DNA of 29,358 nt, from positions 1-29,358 of the IMG/VR virus record IMGVR_UViG_3300030329_004084. One strand, written 5' to 3'. Position numbers and translations under genes: made by a program. Below, piece after piece: positions 8,011-15,584 of this stretch. Source of the DNA: a virus. The notes under the pieces are model-generated. The model was not told where the DNA came from. It was given only the letters and a program-made list of their open reading frames with translations, and searched no databases. Position 1 is the first letter of the stretch; the number at the start of each line of letters is the position of its first letter.

Positions 8011-9026
8011 TGCATCGAACTTATTCTTATGATGATGTTTTGCTGATGCCGCAATATTCCGATATTCGCTCCCGCAGCGAGATTGACATCTCGACCGATT
8101 TGGGCAAGGGCGTAAGGCTTCAGTTACCCATCTTTGCTTCCCCGATGGACACAATATCTGAAGGGGCAATGGGAAGTGCTTTAGCTAAAGTAGGGGCAAT
8201 TGCAATTATTCATCGCTACAACACCATTCAAGAGCAGATGAGAGAAGTCAACAGAGTGGAATCACCAAACATTGTTGGGGCTGCTATCGGCATCTCTGGT
8301 GACTATTTGGAGCGAGCTAGTGCCGTCGTAGATTATGGCGCCGACTTTCTTTGCGTCGATGTTGCGCATGGCCATCACATTATGATGAAAGAAGCGCTGC
8401 ATGAGCTTAGAAAGTTGTTTGGTGACGATTACCACATTATGGCTGGAAACGTTGCCACTCGCCAAGGTATTAATGACCTTGCAGACTGGGGAGCAGACTC
8501 TGTGAGATGCAACATTGGGGGCGGCTCTATTTGTTCTACGCGCATTCAAACAGGTCATGGTCTCCCTGGATGGCAGACGATTGTGGAATGCTCGATGACC
8601 GATAGAGACGTTAAAGTTATTGCCGATGGCGGAATCAAAAACTCTGGCGACATTGTTAAGGCTCTAGCTGCAGGGGCAGACGCCGTGATGGTGGGGTCTT
8701 TGCTCGCAGGAACCACAGAGACACCTGGAGAAATGTTTATGGATTCTCATGGCGCGCGCTGGAAAACCTATAGAGGAATGGCCTCTAAAGAGGCGCAAGT
8801 TGAATGGCGTGGAAAGTATTCATCTTTTGAAGGTGTCGCAACACGCGTTCCTCACCGAGGCTCAGTTCGTGAAATACTTGAGGACTTAGAAAAAGGCATC
8901 CGTTCTGGCTTCTCATACACGGGCGCCCGCAATCTGCGCGAGCTACAAGCTAAGGCGCAGTTTGTCGAACAAACAACGTCAGGCTTATCCGAGAGCCGCA
9001 CCCACATCAATACGAGGAGTTGGTAA
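8010..9026 (+). CDS. guaB: IMP dehydrogenase-like enzyme lacking CBS domains
   Basis: IMPDH oxidises IMP to XMP with NAD+, the committed step to GTP. The barrel is clear in this 338-residue protein: the N-terminal [21 protein letters not shown], the catalytic loop [15 protein letters not shown] with Cys175, [25 protein letters not shown], and the YRGMAS segment. The C-terminal region ([11 protein letters not shown]...[15 protein letters not shown]...TSGLSES) matches IMPDH better than GMP reductase. The two CBS domains that regulate cellular IMPDH (normal length near 490) are absent, which suggests a deregulated enzyme boosting guanine nucleotides. The ATG at 8010 overlaps the previous stop (TGATG); a GTG one codon earlier is less likely. 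GMP reductase is the main alternative. Confidence 0.85.
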   Translation: MHRTYSYDDVLLMPQYSDIRSRSEIDISTDLGKGVRLQLPIFASPMDTISEGAMGSALAKVGAIAIIHRYNTIQEQMREVNRVESPNIVGAAIGISGDYLERASAVVDYGADFLCVDVAHGHHIMMKEALHELRKLFGDDYHIMAGNVATRQGINDLADWGADSVRCNIGGGSICSTRIQTGHGLPGWQTIVECSMTDRDVKVIADGGIKNSGDIVKALAAGADAVMVGSLLAGTTETPGEMFMDSHGARWKTYRGMASKEAQVEWRGKYSSFEGVATRVPHRGSVREILEDLEKGIRSGFSYTGARNLRELQAKAQFVEQTTSGLSESRTHINTRSW

Positions 9027-9352
9027 TGTCCGATGACGTAGCCAATCCTCATTTGGACAAGAAGGTTGCGTTTGTTGAGAACACGCACCAGCACGCTAAA
9101 CTTATCTTAAAGTTGCGTCACGATGGTGTTACCCAGTCAAAGTTCTTTCGCGCTATTATCGCTGGCTATCTTGATGGCGATGAGCGCATACAAAGTTATA
9201 TTGACGATATGAAGCCGCAGAACAAGAAGAAGAAAGCAAAATCAAAACAGTTGAGAGACAAAGGAAAGCAGAAAATGGAAGATTTTGGATTGAACGAAGG
9301 TGAGATAGAAAACATATTTGACCTCATCGAAGAGGAGCACCCAGGGTTATGA
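9026..9352 (+). CDS. small basic/helical protein, possible ribbon-helix-helix type, unknown
   Basis: The 108-residue protein is unknown. A segment around KLILKLRHDGVTQSKFFRA, with a strand then two helices, resembles the ribbon-helix-helix DNA-binding pattern. It is followed by a Lys-rich stretch (KKKKAKSKQ) and an acidic helical end. The start is taken as the ATG at 9026 because GAGGAG (9014-9019) sits 6 bases upstream and the ATG shares a base with the IMPDH stop (TAATG). A TTG two codons earlier is less likely. Its stop overlaps the start of the sigma-like gene (ATGA), so the two may form a regulatory pair. The DNA-binding assignment is weak. Confidence 0.65.
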   Translation: MSDDVANPHLDKKVAFVENTHQHAKLILKLRHDGVTQSKFFRAIIAGYLDGDERIQSYIDDMKPQNKKKKAKSKQLRDKGKQKMEDFGLNEGEIENIFDLIEEEHPGL

Positions 9353-9612
9353 AAAATTTTGATGGATTACGCTCTTGCTCTAGAAAGTGCATTAAGAAGA
9401 AAAAACAATGCAAGGATACTTCTTGTAGGCTATGGCAAGATTTTCCATCCGATTTTAATTGCACACTAATATCTGTCCATGAAAATGGACCAATGACCCT
9501 TAGAGCAATCGCTGATACGGAGAAACTGTCTTTTGCGCGCATAAAACAAATTGAGAGCGCTGCTTTAAAAAAACTTAAATCATTAAATTTAATTGGCTGT
9601 TTTCGATTTTGA
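9349..9612 (+). CDS. sigma-70 region 4-like HTH protein with Cys-rich N-terminus
   Basis: This 87-residue protein has a helix-turn-helix like the end of sigma-70 factors: MTLRAIADTEKLSFARIKQI, then ESAALKKLK (about residues 49-77), compare TLEEIG...TRERIRQIEAKALRKL. Region 4 contacts the -35 box and the beta flap. The N-terminal half carries five Cys (10, 14, 21, 26, 38) within basic sequence and may bind a metal. Regions 2 and 3 are absent, so it is not a full sigma factor. It may be an accessory transcription factor, co-activator or antagonist acting on host polymerase (inference). It overlaps the preceding gene by ATGA and closes this operon. Confidence 0.7.
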   Translation: MKNFDGLRSCSRKCIKKKKQCKDTSCRLWQDFPSDFNCTLISVHENGPMTLRAIADTEKLSFARIKQIESAALKKLKSLNLIGCFRF

Positions 9613-9633
9613 GTGCTATTATGAAAAAAAGTT

Positions 9634-9642
9634 ACTATTTAT
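9634..9642 (+). promoter_or_regulatory. ACTATTTAT box before virion-type gene (candidate late promoter)
   Basis: ACTATTTAT lies 36 bases before the ATG at 9679, in a 66-base AT-rich gap. The same nine bases occur before 17400 and 22252, both probable virion genes. No -35 box is visible. It could be a phage late-promoter element, but the evidence is repetition and position only. Confidence 0.35.
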
Positions 9643-9678
9643 TTTTGAAGTTTTGTCATTAAACAAGGAGATTTAACA

Positions 9679-10605
9679 ATGGCCCGTAAGAAACTATTAA
9701 CAGAAGGCGAGATTCGCCAATTTATGAAACTCGCAAATCTGCGTCCTGCCGGCCAGAGGCGCCTTAGCGAAATGTACGATGTGCCTGGCGCGCGAGACGA
9801 AGACGAAGAGCTTCGCGATGAGCTTGGTGCTACCGAGGATGAGCTTGGAGATGAGGATGCTTTAGCTGACGAAGAGGGCGCCGAGCTTGACGACATGGCT
9901 ATGGATGATGCCCCCGGCGGCGATATGGTCTCCATGGATGATTTTATGTCTGCTCTTGAGCGTGCCATCGAAGAAGTCACAGGTGAGGAGGCAGATGTTT
10001 CCGAAGAGCCTGGCGATGAAGAGATAGAAATGGACATGGAAGTGGGCCCCGAAGGCGATGAAATAGAGATGGATGTCGAGGAGGATCCTATGATGGAGGC
10101 GCGCAAGGGCCATGGCGGCGGCGCCCGCAGCGAAGACCCAGAAAAGAATAAGCCCGGCAAGTTTGGTAAGCCCGATGAAGAGAAGCCTGACAAATATGCT
10201 GGTGGCGAAGGCGCCGCTCCCGAAGAAGAGCCAGTTCGCAGAGGTCGCAAGTCTGCTGGTCATCGTCCTGACAAGCAGAATGAAGGCATGGCAGATGCAG
10301 CGCCCGCTCCCCATCGCTCCCCACGTATGCAGCGCAGACGCCGTGACGATGATGATGATGGTCCCGTTGGAGACATTATGACTGGTGATGATTCCGAGAT
10401 GCTGTCGGCAACTGAGTATGATCCATCCGAGGAGATCCCTCGCGCTCAACGTGGCGCTAAAGGTCGCTATCGTCGTGATGAGTCGATTGATGATGTTGTC
10501 AATGAGGTCGCTAAGCGTGTTGCTGTGCGATTACAGAATGAAAACCGCAAGGAACAGATGGTAGATCAGCTTGCTGAGCGCATTATGAAAAGACTCACAA
10601 AGTGA
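9679..10605 (+). CDS. acidic, low-complexity probable virion/prohead protein
   Basis: The 308-residue protein starts MARKKLLTEGEIRQFMKLANLRPAGQ, a pattern I associate with structural proteins of marine T4-like phages (from memory). The middle (about 30-145) is extremely acidic (runs of Asp/Glu with Met and Gly), then a Gly/Pro/Lys-rich region (about 145-215), then Arg-rich and Asp-rich stretches. A helical C-terminus holds DDVVNEVAKRVAVRLQ and LAERIMKRL. The composition fits a prohead core/scaffold or a DNA-mimicking internal protein (inference). LTE-G at residues 7-10 resembles a T4-type prohead protease cleavage site. It has a good AAGGAG ribosome site and is followed by an intrinsic terminator. 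Confidence 0.6.
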   Translation: MARKKLLTEGEIRQFMKLANLRPAGQRRLSEMYDVPGARDEDEELRDELGATEDELGDEDALADEEGAELDDMAMDDAPGGDMVSMDDFMSALERAIEEVTGEEADVSEEPGDEEIEMDMEVGPEGDEIEMDVEEDPMMEARKGHGGGARSEDPEKNKPGKFGKPDEEKPDKYAGGEGAAPEEEPVRRGRKSAGHRPDKQNEGMADAAPAPHRSPRMQRRRRDDDDDGPVGDIMTGDDSEMLSATEYDPSEEIPRAQRGAKGRYRRDESIDDVVNEVAKRVAVRLQNENRKEQMVDQLAERIMKRLTK

Positions 10606-10606
10606 C

Positions 10607-10635
10607 TTGACAAAGTATTTTGTATGTGATACATT
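10607..10635 (+). promoter_or_regulatory. sigma-70 type promoter overlapping a terminator
   Basis: TTGACA (10607-10612), 17 bases, TACATT (10630-10635). The start point would fall near 10642, inside the 5' arm of the terminator hairpin at 10634-10668. The new transcript would lack much of that arm and so escape termination, while transcripts from upstream stop. It would drive the membrane protein and the second ClpP-like gene. Confidence 0.7.
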
Positions 10636-10668
10636 AACCACTGGGGAAACTCAGTGGTTAATTTTTTT
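10634..10668 (+). terminator. Rho-independent terminator
   Basis: A perfect 10-bp inverted repeat, TTAACCACTG (10634-10643) with CAGTGGTTAA (10652-10661), has an 8-base loop and is followed by seven T (10662-10668). It follows the stop of the acidic virion protein gene by 28 bases and should end that transcript. Confidence 0.85.
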
Positions 10669-10680
10669 GGAGTAATTAAG

Positions 10681-11103
10681 ATGGGCCCATGGTGGATTTA
10701 TCTGTTGGTTTTTATATTTGGGTATTTTACTCATAAGACGTTTTATTTCTTTCGTTCATTGAAAATCAGTATTGGACTAATACGCGTGTCGCAACTAATT
10801 AGTCTTGCAGTGTTGGCAAAATCAATTGAAAACCTTTACTATTCCCATACGACAAAAATGAGACAAATGAGAGATAATAACGAAAGCGCTGCGCGCATGA
10901 ATGAGGCGCGCCGCCTATTTAATAACGAGATATCGGAATACAAAAACAAAGCCATTCAAGAAATGATAGACTTACATCCCGCATTTTACGATCCAATTGT
11001 TGATTTTGATGATTGGAAATCTGCAATGTCTTTTTTAGAAGAAAATAAAAAATACATTTTTGAATTTTTAAACCAGGATAAAAATGATAAAAAAACTCCT
11101 TGA
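10681..11103 (+). CDS. small N-terminally membrane-anchored protein, unknown
   Basis: The 140-residue protein starts with a hydrophobic aromatic segment (residues about 3-20, WWIYLLVFIFGYF), probably one membrane anchor, with a second weakly hydrophobic helix at about 33-50. A charged helical domain follows, with a likely coiled-coil stretch (KMRQMRDNNESAARMNEARR) and a Lys-rich end. It would be cytoplasm-facing. The ATG at 10681 is chosen because GGAG (10669-10672) lies 8 bases upstream; an upstream in-frame GTG at 10654 lies inside the terminator hairpin. It is the first gene of the transcript starting near 10642. It overlaps the ClpP-like gene by 20 bases. The function is unknown. Confidence 0.65.
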   Translation: MGPWWIYLLVFIFGYFTHKTFYFFRSLKISIGLIRVSQLISLAVLAKSIENLYYSHTTKMRQMRDNNESAARMNEARRLFNNEISEYKNKAIQEMIDLHPAFYDPIVDFDDWKSAMSFLEENKKYIFEFLNQDKNDKKTP

Positions 11104-11710
11104 TAAACTTAGCTCTGATGAGCAAAAAATTGTCCTTCTAGACCCGGCAGCTTTAGGAGGCTCCGGCGCGCAAGAGCCTGATCTTAGAATAATTGGCATG
11201 TTTTGCGATGTACATGAAGAAAAAGTAGCTGAGATAATACATGCCATGCTTTATCTTAATGAAATGAACAGGCTTCAAAAGAAGCCGGAACTTAAAAGGC
11301 CAATCGAGTTTTACCTATCAACATATGGCGGCAGCGCAGATGACATGTTTGCCCTTTATGATGTAATGAGGACGGTGCGGCAAGAAACAGAGATTCACAC
11401 TTTAGGATTAGGCAAAGTTATGTCTGCCGGCGTGCTGTTGCTAGCCGGCGGCACAAAAGGCAAACGCCGCATTGCGAAGAACTGTCGCGTCATGATCCAC
11501 TCGGTCGCAGCAGGAAATGCTGGTGCCCTGCACGATTTAACGAATGAACTGGAGGCAATCCAAGACCTGCAGGATATGTACACAACCTGTTTGGCCGCAG
11601 AGACAAACATGACAGAAGGCGACATAAAAGATATGCTTAATCGCAACGTTAATGTCTATTTATCTGCGGTAGAGGCGGTTAAACTTGGGATTGCGGATAT
11701 TATTATTTAG
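11084..11710 (+). CDS. ClpP-like protein with Asn in place of catalytic Asp (ClpP paralog 2)
   Basis: ClpP-fold protein of 208 residues. TYGGSADDM (80-88) is the oxyanion region, Ser114 sits in GKVMSAGVLLLAGG, and His139 in RVMIHSVA. At the third triad position, ClpP has Asp in RDxFMSAxEA, but this protein reads VNVYLSAVEA with Asn190, followed by the expected LGIAD. Unless another acid substitutes, activity should be low or altered. Seen together with the intact paralog at 2953, it may form mixed rings, as ClpP and ClpR do in cyanobacteria (established family knowledge; the application here is inference). A capsid-maturation protease is another option. It overlaps the membrane protein gene before it by 20 bases. 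Confidence 0.8.
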   Translation: MIKKLLDKLSSDEQKIVLLDPAALGGSGAQEPDLRIIGMFCDVHEEKVAEIIHAMLYLNEMNRLQKKPELKRPIEFYLSTYGGSADDMFALYDVMRTVRQETEIHTLGLGKVMSAGVLLLAGGTKGKRRIAKNCRVMIHSVAAGNAGALHDLTNELEAIQDLQDMYTTCLAAETNMTEGDIKDMLNRNVNVYLSAVEAVKLGIADIII

Positions 11711-11719
11711 GAAAAACAG

Positions 11720-13447
11720 ATGGCAGATTTAAAAGATATATTGAGAGAGGAATACGTCAAGCAAATCAACAGCCTTGATCTGAAAACACTTCTTGAGATC
11801 GTTGAAGACGTTATGTCTCAACCGTTAACAGTGGCTAATGAAGAAGTTGTGAATCCTGCTACTCTCCAAGGAAAAGATGACACAGCCGCTCTTGAAATGA
11901 TATTAAAAATGATTCCAGACATTGAAGTATCTGAAATCGGCTGGTCAGATGTAAAAACACCGGAGAACCAAGCAGAGATTAAAGGACCGCAACGCCAACT
12001 GCTTGAGGGATATTTGTCCAACATTCAAGGTAATGATTTCGCACAGCGAATTGATAGTGTTTCAAAATTTTACGATAAAGGGTCTTTGATGATTTCAGAG
12101 CAAGCGGGAGAGGACAGAACAAAGCGCATCGTACAAGCCATTTCGTATCTTGTGTTTTATAAAACACTAACAAAAGTAATTACAAATTTTAATGCCTCAT
12201 CAGCAGGTTTTAGTTTTGAGTCTTTTCTAGCTGCGTTGGTAGATGGATACCAGATACCTGCCAATACAGGAACAATCGCGGATTATATTGATAGAGCTAG
12301 TGGTCAAGAAATCCCCGTCAGCTTAAAATTATATCGCGAAGGCGGCTTAGAAGTTGGCGGTAGCTACACTGATCTTGTTAATGATCTCGTTAAGCCTAAA
12401 TATCCTAATTCTATTAACGGCGGGATGAGATACGTTGTCTGTACTAAACAATTGGCTGGCGAGGACCTAGAACAAGAAGGGAAAATTGATTTTTACCAGT
12501 TTGATTTCAATCTTGAAAATGTTTTTGATATTTTGGTAAATTCTAAGGATAAATCTCAGAAATGTATCATGCTGCCGAGAGAAATTGTCAGTGCTCTTTT
12601 GGGGGGCCAACAATCAGGTGTTGATATAAACAAGTCACTTCCAGGGCAGCAAAATCTCCCTAGTGATGAAGAGCTTGAAAAGGTTTTTATTAGCGCACTC
12701 GACCAATTAATTCAGGCTAATGAAATAGTATTGTCCCAACAGCAAGGCGAAGCGCTTAAGCAAGCATTAGATTATGCTAAGAAAGATAATATTTTTCGTG
12801 ATTACATTGCAAAGAAAGGTGACGAGGTACGCAACCTGGGAATTGTTCGCGGTAGGTCATTAATAGACAGAGAATTTGTTAAAAAACTTTTACAAGACTT
12901 TGATTGGTATGGTGGATTAAAAACAGCAAGCGGAAGGTCAGCTCGGCAAACATTACTAAATGCAATTGTAAAAGCGAACGGCGTAATCATCGATCGCCTT
13001 AAGCAATCTAGACTATCTGACGAGCGTAAAGCTGAAATTTCTAGAATGGTTAAAGATGGTGAATTTTTAGATCCACAAGAATCAGCCCGCCAATATAAAA
13101 TGTTAGGACGCGAACAGAAAAAAATTGCTCTTAAAAATAGCTGGGGATATTTATCAACCGGCCACTTCTCGTTAAATCAGAAGCAAGCAACTGCCGAAGG
13201 GGCCCCAACAAATACTAAATTTATTGGCTCAATCATGATCGGGCGCGCGCTAGTCGGCAATGTTGTAAATAGCATTAGAGATATTCTTAATGAAGAAGTG
13301 GCCGAGATTTTTCAATCCCTTAAGATCTTATCCGATAGTCTTAATACTTTCTTTGCCGGCGGCCTAGAGGATGATGGCTTAGCAAAAGCCGCAACTGATA
13401 ACGCACAGAATATCAGCTCAAAAGAAATCTTAAATCCAAACAAATAG
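11720..13447 (+). CDS. large unknown protein with possible PD-(D/E)XK nuclease-like core
   Basis: No family is recognised with certainty in this 575-residue protein. The N-terminus (ADLKDILREEYVKQI) is helical. Around residues 160-205 is a pattern reminiscent of PD-(D/E)XK folds: a helix GFSFESFLAAL with Glu167, then IADYID with Asp188, and a strand VSLKLY with Lys203. The following GGSYTDLVNDLV also fits such folds. The rest is mixed helix and strand, with Gln-rich stretches (LSQQQGEALKQALDYAKK). An Ala/Gly-rich tail (DSLNTFFAGGLEDDGLAKAATDN) ends it. The size and the nearby virion-type genes suggest a structural or DNA-handling protein. The nuclease idea rests on three residues and spacing only. 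The next gene has its own promoter. Confidence 0.5.
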   Translation: MADLKDILREEYVKQINSLDLKTLLEIVEDVMSQPLTVANEEVVNPATLQGKDDTAALEMILKMIPDIEVSEIGWSDVKTPENQAEIKGPQRQLLEGYLSNIQGNDFAQRIDSVSKFYDKGSLMISEQAGEDRTKRIVQAISYLVFYKTLTKVITNFNASSAGFSFESFLAALVDGYQIPANTGTIADYIDRASGQEIPVSLKLYREGGLEVGGSYTDLVNDLVKPKYPNSINGGMRYVVCTKQLAGEDLEQEGKIDFYQFDFNLENVFDILVNSKDKSQKCIMLPREIVSALLGGQQSGVDINKSLPGQQNLPSDEELEKVFISALDQLIQANEIVLSQQQGEALKQALDYAKKDNIFRDYIAKKGDEVRNLGIVRGRSLIDREFVKKLLQDFDWYGGLKTASGRSARQTLLNAIVKANGVIIDRLKQSRLSDERKAEISRMVKDGEFLDPQESARQYKMLGREQKKIALKNSWGYLSTGHFSLNQKQATAEGAPTNTKFIGSIMIGRALVGNVVNSIRDILNEEVAEIFQSLKILSDSLNTFFAGGLEDDGLAKAATDNAQNISSKEILNPNK

Positions 13448-13449
13448 CC

Positions 13450-13478
13450 TTGACAAAAAATGATTCAGGGATTATAAT
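13450..13478 (+). promoter_or_regulatory. perfect-consensus sigma-70 promoter of groEL
   Basis: TTGACA (13450-13455), 17-base spacer, TATAAT (13473-13478). Both hexamers are full consensus and lie in the 56-base gap before groEL, followed by GAGGG 5 bases before the ATG. No CIRCE-like inverted repeat is visible, so expression looks constitutive and strong. Confidence 0.88.
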
Positions 13479-13503
13479 ATAAATCTAACCATATGAGGGA
13501 CTA

Positions 13504-15075
13504 ATGAGCAGAGCTTATGATGACAATCAAACTCTTCAACAAAAGATTATTAAGGGCGCTAATGTACTAGCAGACAACGTAGCGTCAACACTTGGGCCGA
13601 AAGGTCGCAATGTTCTGCTAAAAGAAAAAGACAAACAACCATTTATTACCAAGGACGGTGTGACAGTCGCAGCGTTCGTGGCACTAGAGGATCCATTTGA
13701 AAATGCAGGCGCTCAAATCTTACGCCAAGCGGCTATTGAAACGAATAATGAAGCGGGAGACGGAACAACAACGTCAACAGTTCTTGCAAGAGCTATCTTG
13801 CGCGAATCCCAACGATTTATTGCTTCAGGAGTATCTCCTATCGAGCTACAACGTGGCATCGATCTTTCTGTTAGGGAAGTGGTAGCAAATCTTAGGAAAT
13901 TAGCACAGCCAGTTAAAAGTATTTCCGAAGTTGAAAATGTGGCTACGATTTCTGCAAATAATGACTCTAGCATTGGGAGCCTTATTGCTACAGCGGTGGA
14001 TAAGGTTGGTCAAGATGGCTCTATTACGATTGAAGAATCTCGTTCGTTGGATACCACTCTAGATCTTGCCGAGGGGTTCAAAATTGATGCAGGTTTTTGC
14101 GCTAGCGCTTTTATTACCGATGAAAGAAGATCGATGATGCACCATGAGGATCCGTTGTTTTTAGTGACTGACCATAAGATTTCGGCTGTAGAGCAGATCT
14201 TACCAGTATTAGAATTAATCGCTAGGGAGAATCGCCCCTTAGTTATCGTTGCGGAAGATATCGAAGGCCAAGCGCTCGCAGCTTTGATTATGAACGCAAT
14301 GCGAGGTACACTAAAAATAGCAGCCATCAAGGCGCCCCGCTATGGCGAAGAAAGAAGAAATATGCTTAGCGATCTAGCCATTTCTACCGGCGCCACTTAT
14401 ATTACTCGCGAAAGTGGCTTAAAGCTGCCTGAAGTTCAGATGATCCATTTAGGCACCGCGAAGTTTGTTGAAAGTAACAAATACTCCACCACCATTGTGG
14501 GGGGCGCTTGCGATCCTGAAGTGGTCAATGAAAGAATCGAATCTTTGAAACAAAGCATTAAAGATACAAAAGCATTATCTGAGTGCGATCGGATTCAAGA
14601 ACGTATTGTGCGCTTGTCTTCTGGTGTTGCTGTCATTCGCGTTGGTGGTTCTACGGAAGTAGAGATGACTGAAAAGAAACATAGAATCGAAGATGCTCTT
14701 GAGGCTGTTAGATCGGCTCAGGATGAGGGCATCATAGTGGGCGGTGGAGTGGCTTTGACATTAGCCGCTCAAAAGATCGCAATCACAACCGACAACAACG
14801 ATCAGGCATACGGCGCTAGCGTGGTAAAGATTGCTTGCCAGGAGCCATTAAGGCAAATGGCACTAAATGCAAATGAGTCGCCCGACATCATTATCGAGAA
14901 AGTTTTGGCGAGTAGTAAAAATTATGGATGGAATTTCAGAACGTCCGAATTGGTTAATCTATTTAACAGTGGTGTTGTCGATCCCGTTAAAGTTACTAGA
15001 ACAGCTCTGCAAAATGCAGCTAGTTGTGCAGGCACTTTAATCACCACTAACTATGGGATCATACAAACGGAGTAA
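13504..15075 (+). CDS. groEL: GroEL-type chaperonin (60 kDa)
   Basis: Group I chaperonin of 523 residues (E. coli GroEL has 548). ATP-site signatures are LGPKGRNV (30-37), TKDGVTVA (49-56), GDGTTTSTVLA (85-95) and GGGVA near the C-terminus; RIEDALEAVRSAQDEG carries the Asp that drives ATP hydrolysis. The equatorial, intermediate and apical order is conserved. The C-terminal Gly-Gly-Met tail of bacterial GroEL is missing, and the end is TTNYGIIQTE. No groES follows, so it must use host GroES, a phage co-chaperonin elsewhere, or act alone, as some phage chaperonins are reported to do. It probably folds capsid or other phage proteins. Its own perfect promoter implies high expression. Confidence 0.95.
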   Translation: MSRAYDDNQTLQQKIIKGANVLADNVASTLGPKGRNVLLKEKDKQPFITKDGVTVAAFVALEDPFENAGAQILRQAAIETNNEAGDGTTTSTVLARAILRESQRFIASGVSPIELQRGIDLSVREVVANLRKLAQPVKSISEVENVATISANNDSSIGSLIATAVDKVGQDGSITIEESRSLDTTLDLAEGFKIDAGFCASAFITDERRSMMHHEDPLFLVTDHKISAVEQILPVLELIARENRPLVIVAEDIEGQALAALIMNAMRGTLKIAAIKAPRYGEERRNMLSDLAISTGATYITRESGLKLPEVQMIHLGTAKFVESNKYSTTIVGGACDPEVVNERIESLKQSIKDTKALSECDRIQERIVRLSSGVAVIRVGGSTEVEMTEKKHRIEDALEAVRSAQDEGIIVGGGVALTLAAQKIAITTDNNDQAYGASVVKIACQEPLRQMALNANESPDIIIEKVLASSKNYGWNFRTSELVNLFNSGVVDPVKVTRTALQNAASCAGTLITTNYGIIQTE

Positions 15076-15078
15076 ACT

Positions 15079-15303
15079 ATGACAAAAAACATGCAAAAAG
15101 GAGACCTAGTATGGATCCCGCAACATGCTCAGCTTCACTGGCTTCGTGAAGGCGCAGATAAGAGATACTTAACCACTGACGCTCCGCGCACTGCGGTTAT
15201 TTACGAAACAAAAGACAGATGTTATGATGTGTTCTTAGATGGAAATATGTGGACAGTTAATAAATCTTACACCTATCACGTGGAGAGTGGCTATGCTCGT
15301 TAA
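15079..15303 (+). CDS. small SH3/KOW-like protein, unknown
   Basis: The 74-residue protein begins MTKNMQKGDLVWIP and continues with strands ending in CYDVFLDGNMWTVN. The pattern KGDLVW...TAVIYE...YDVFLDG...W is that of small beta-barrels of the SH3/KOW type. Several similar proteins are encoded at 26898-28778. The role is unknown; small barrels of this kind often bind nucleic acid or partner proteins. It sits 3 bases after groEL, with GGAG before its ATG, so it is probably co-transcribed with groEL. It overlaps the next gene by 11 bases. Confidence 0.65.
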   Translation: MTKNMQKGDLVWIPQHAQLHWLREGADKRYLTTDAPRTAVIYETKDRCYDVFLDGNMWTVNKSYTYHVESGYAR

Positions 15304-15583
15304 ACTTACAGAGGTGTGCAACAATGGAGCGGTGACAACGAACAAGACTTACTCACTTAGAGAGGTGTTTATTAATCCTGAACATGTGGTTATGATTCGC
15401 GAAGAAAAACAAATGAGAGAACTTAATGAAACCGGCAAAGTAGCCGCCGGCCTAGATACCACTCATCAATTTTCTAAGCTAATCATTAATCGCGGAAATA
15501 CGGGCACTGAAATTGTTGTTGTTGGTTCTCCTGCTATTATTGAAAACACCCTGAAAAAAGGAAAGCAACTTTTAAGAGGATGA
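15293..15583 (+). CDS. conserved-type phage protein, unknown
   Basis: The 96-residue product begins MLVKLTEVCNNGAV and contains SLREVFINPEHVVMIREE, a beta-rich pattern that loosely recalls FlbD-like small proteins (MIKLTRLNG...). A C-terminal part follows with VVVGSPAIIENTLKKG. No catalytic motif is visible. The ATG at 15293 is preferred because GGAG (15282-15285) lies 7 bases upstream; an earlier in-frame ATG at 15239 lies deep inside the preceding gene. From memory, similar proteins occur in marine phages without a known role. It is part of the groEL transcript by spacing. Confidence 0.65.
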   Translation: MLVKLTEVCNNGAVTTNKTYSLREVFINPEHVVMIREEKQMRELNETGKVAAGLDTTHQFSKLIINRGNTGTEIVVVGSPAIIENTLKKGKQLLRG

Positions 15584-15584
15584 T

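Noticed and set aside
8010-9026. GMP reductase (guaC) assignment
   Set aside because: Its length would fit, but the C-terminal motifs and VGSLLAG stretch are those of IMP dehydrogenase; kept only as an alternative.
9639-10250. Long open frame (203 codons) on the - strand opposite the acidic protein gene
   Set aside because: It is a Ser/Pro-rich mirror of Asp/Glu codons in the real gene, has no ribosome site, and lies on the opposite strand from all other genes.
10654-11103. GTG start at 10654 for the membrane protein
   Set aside because: It lies within the terminator hairpin and has no ribosome site; ATG 10681 has GGAG at correct spacing.
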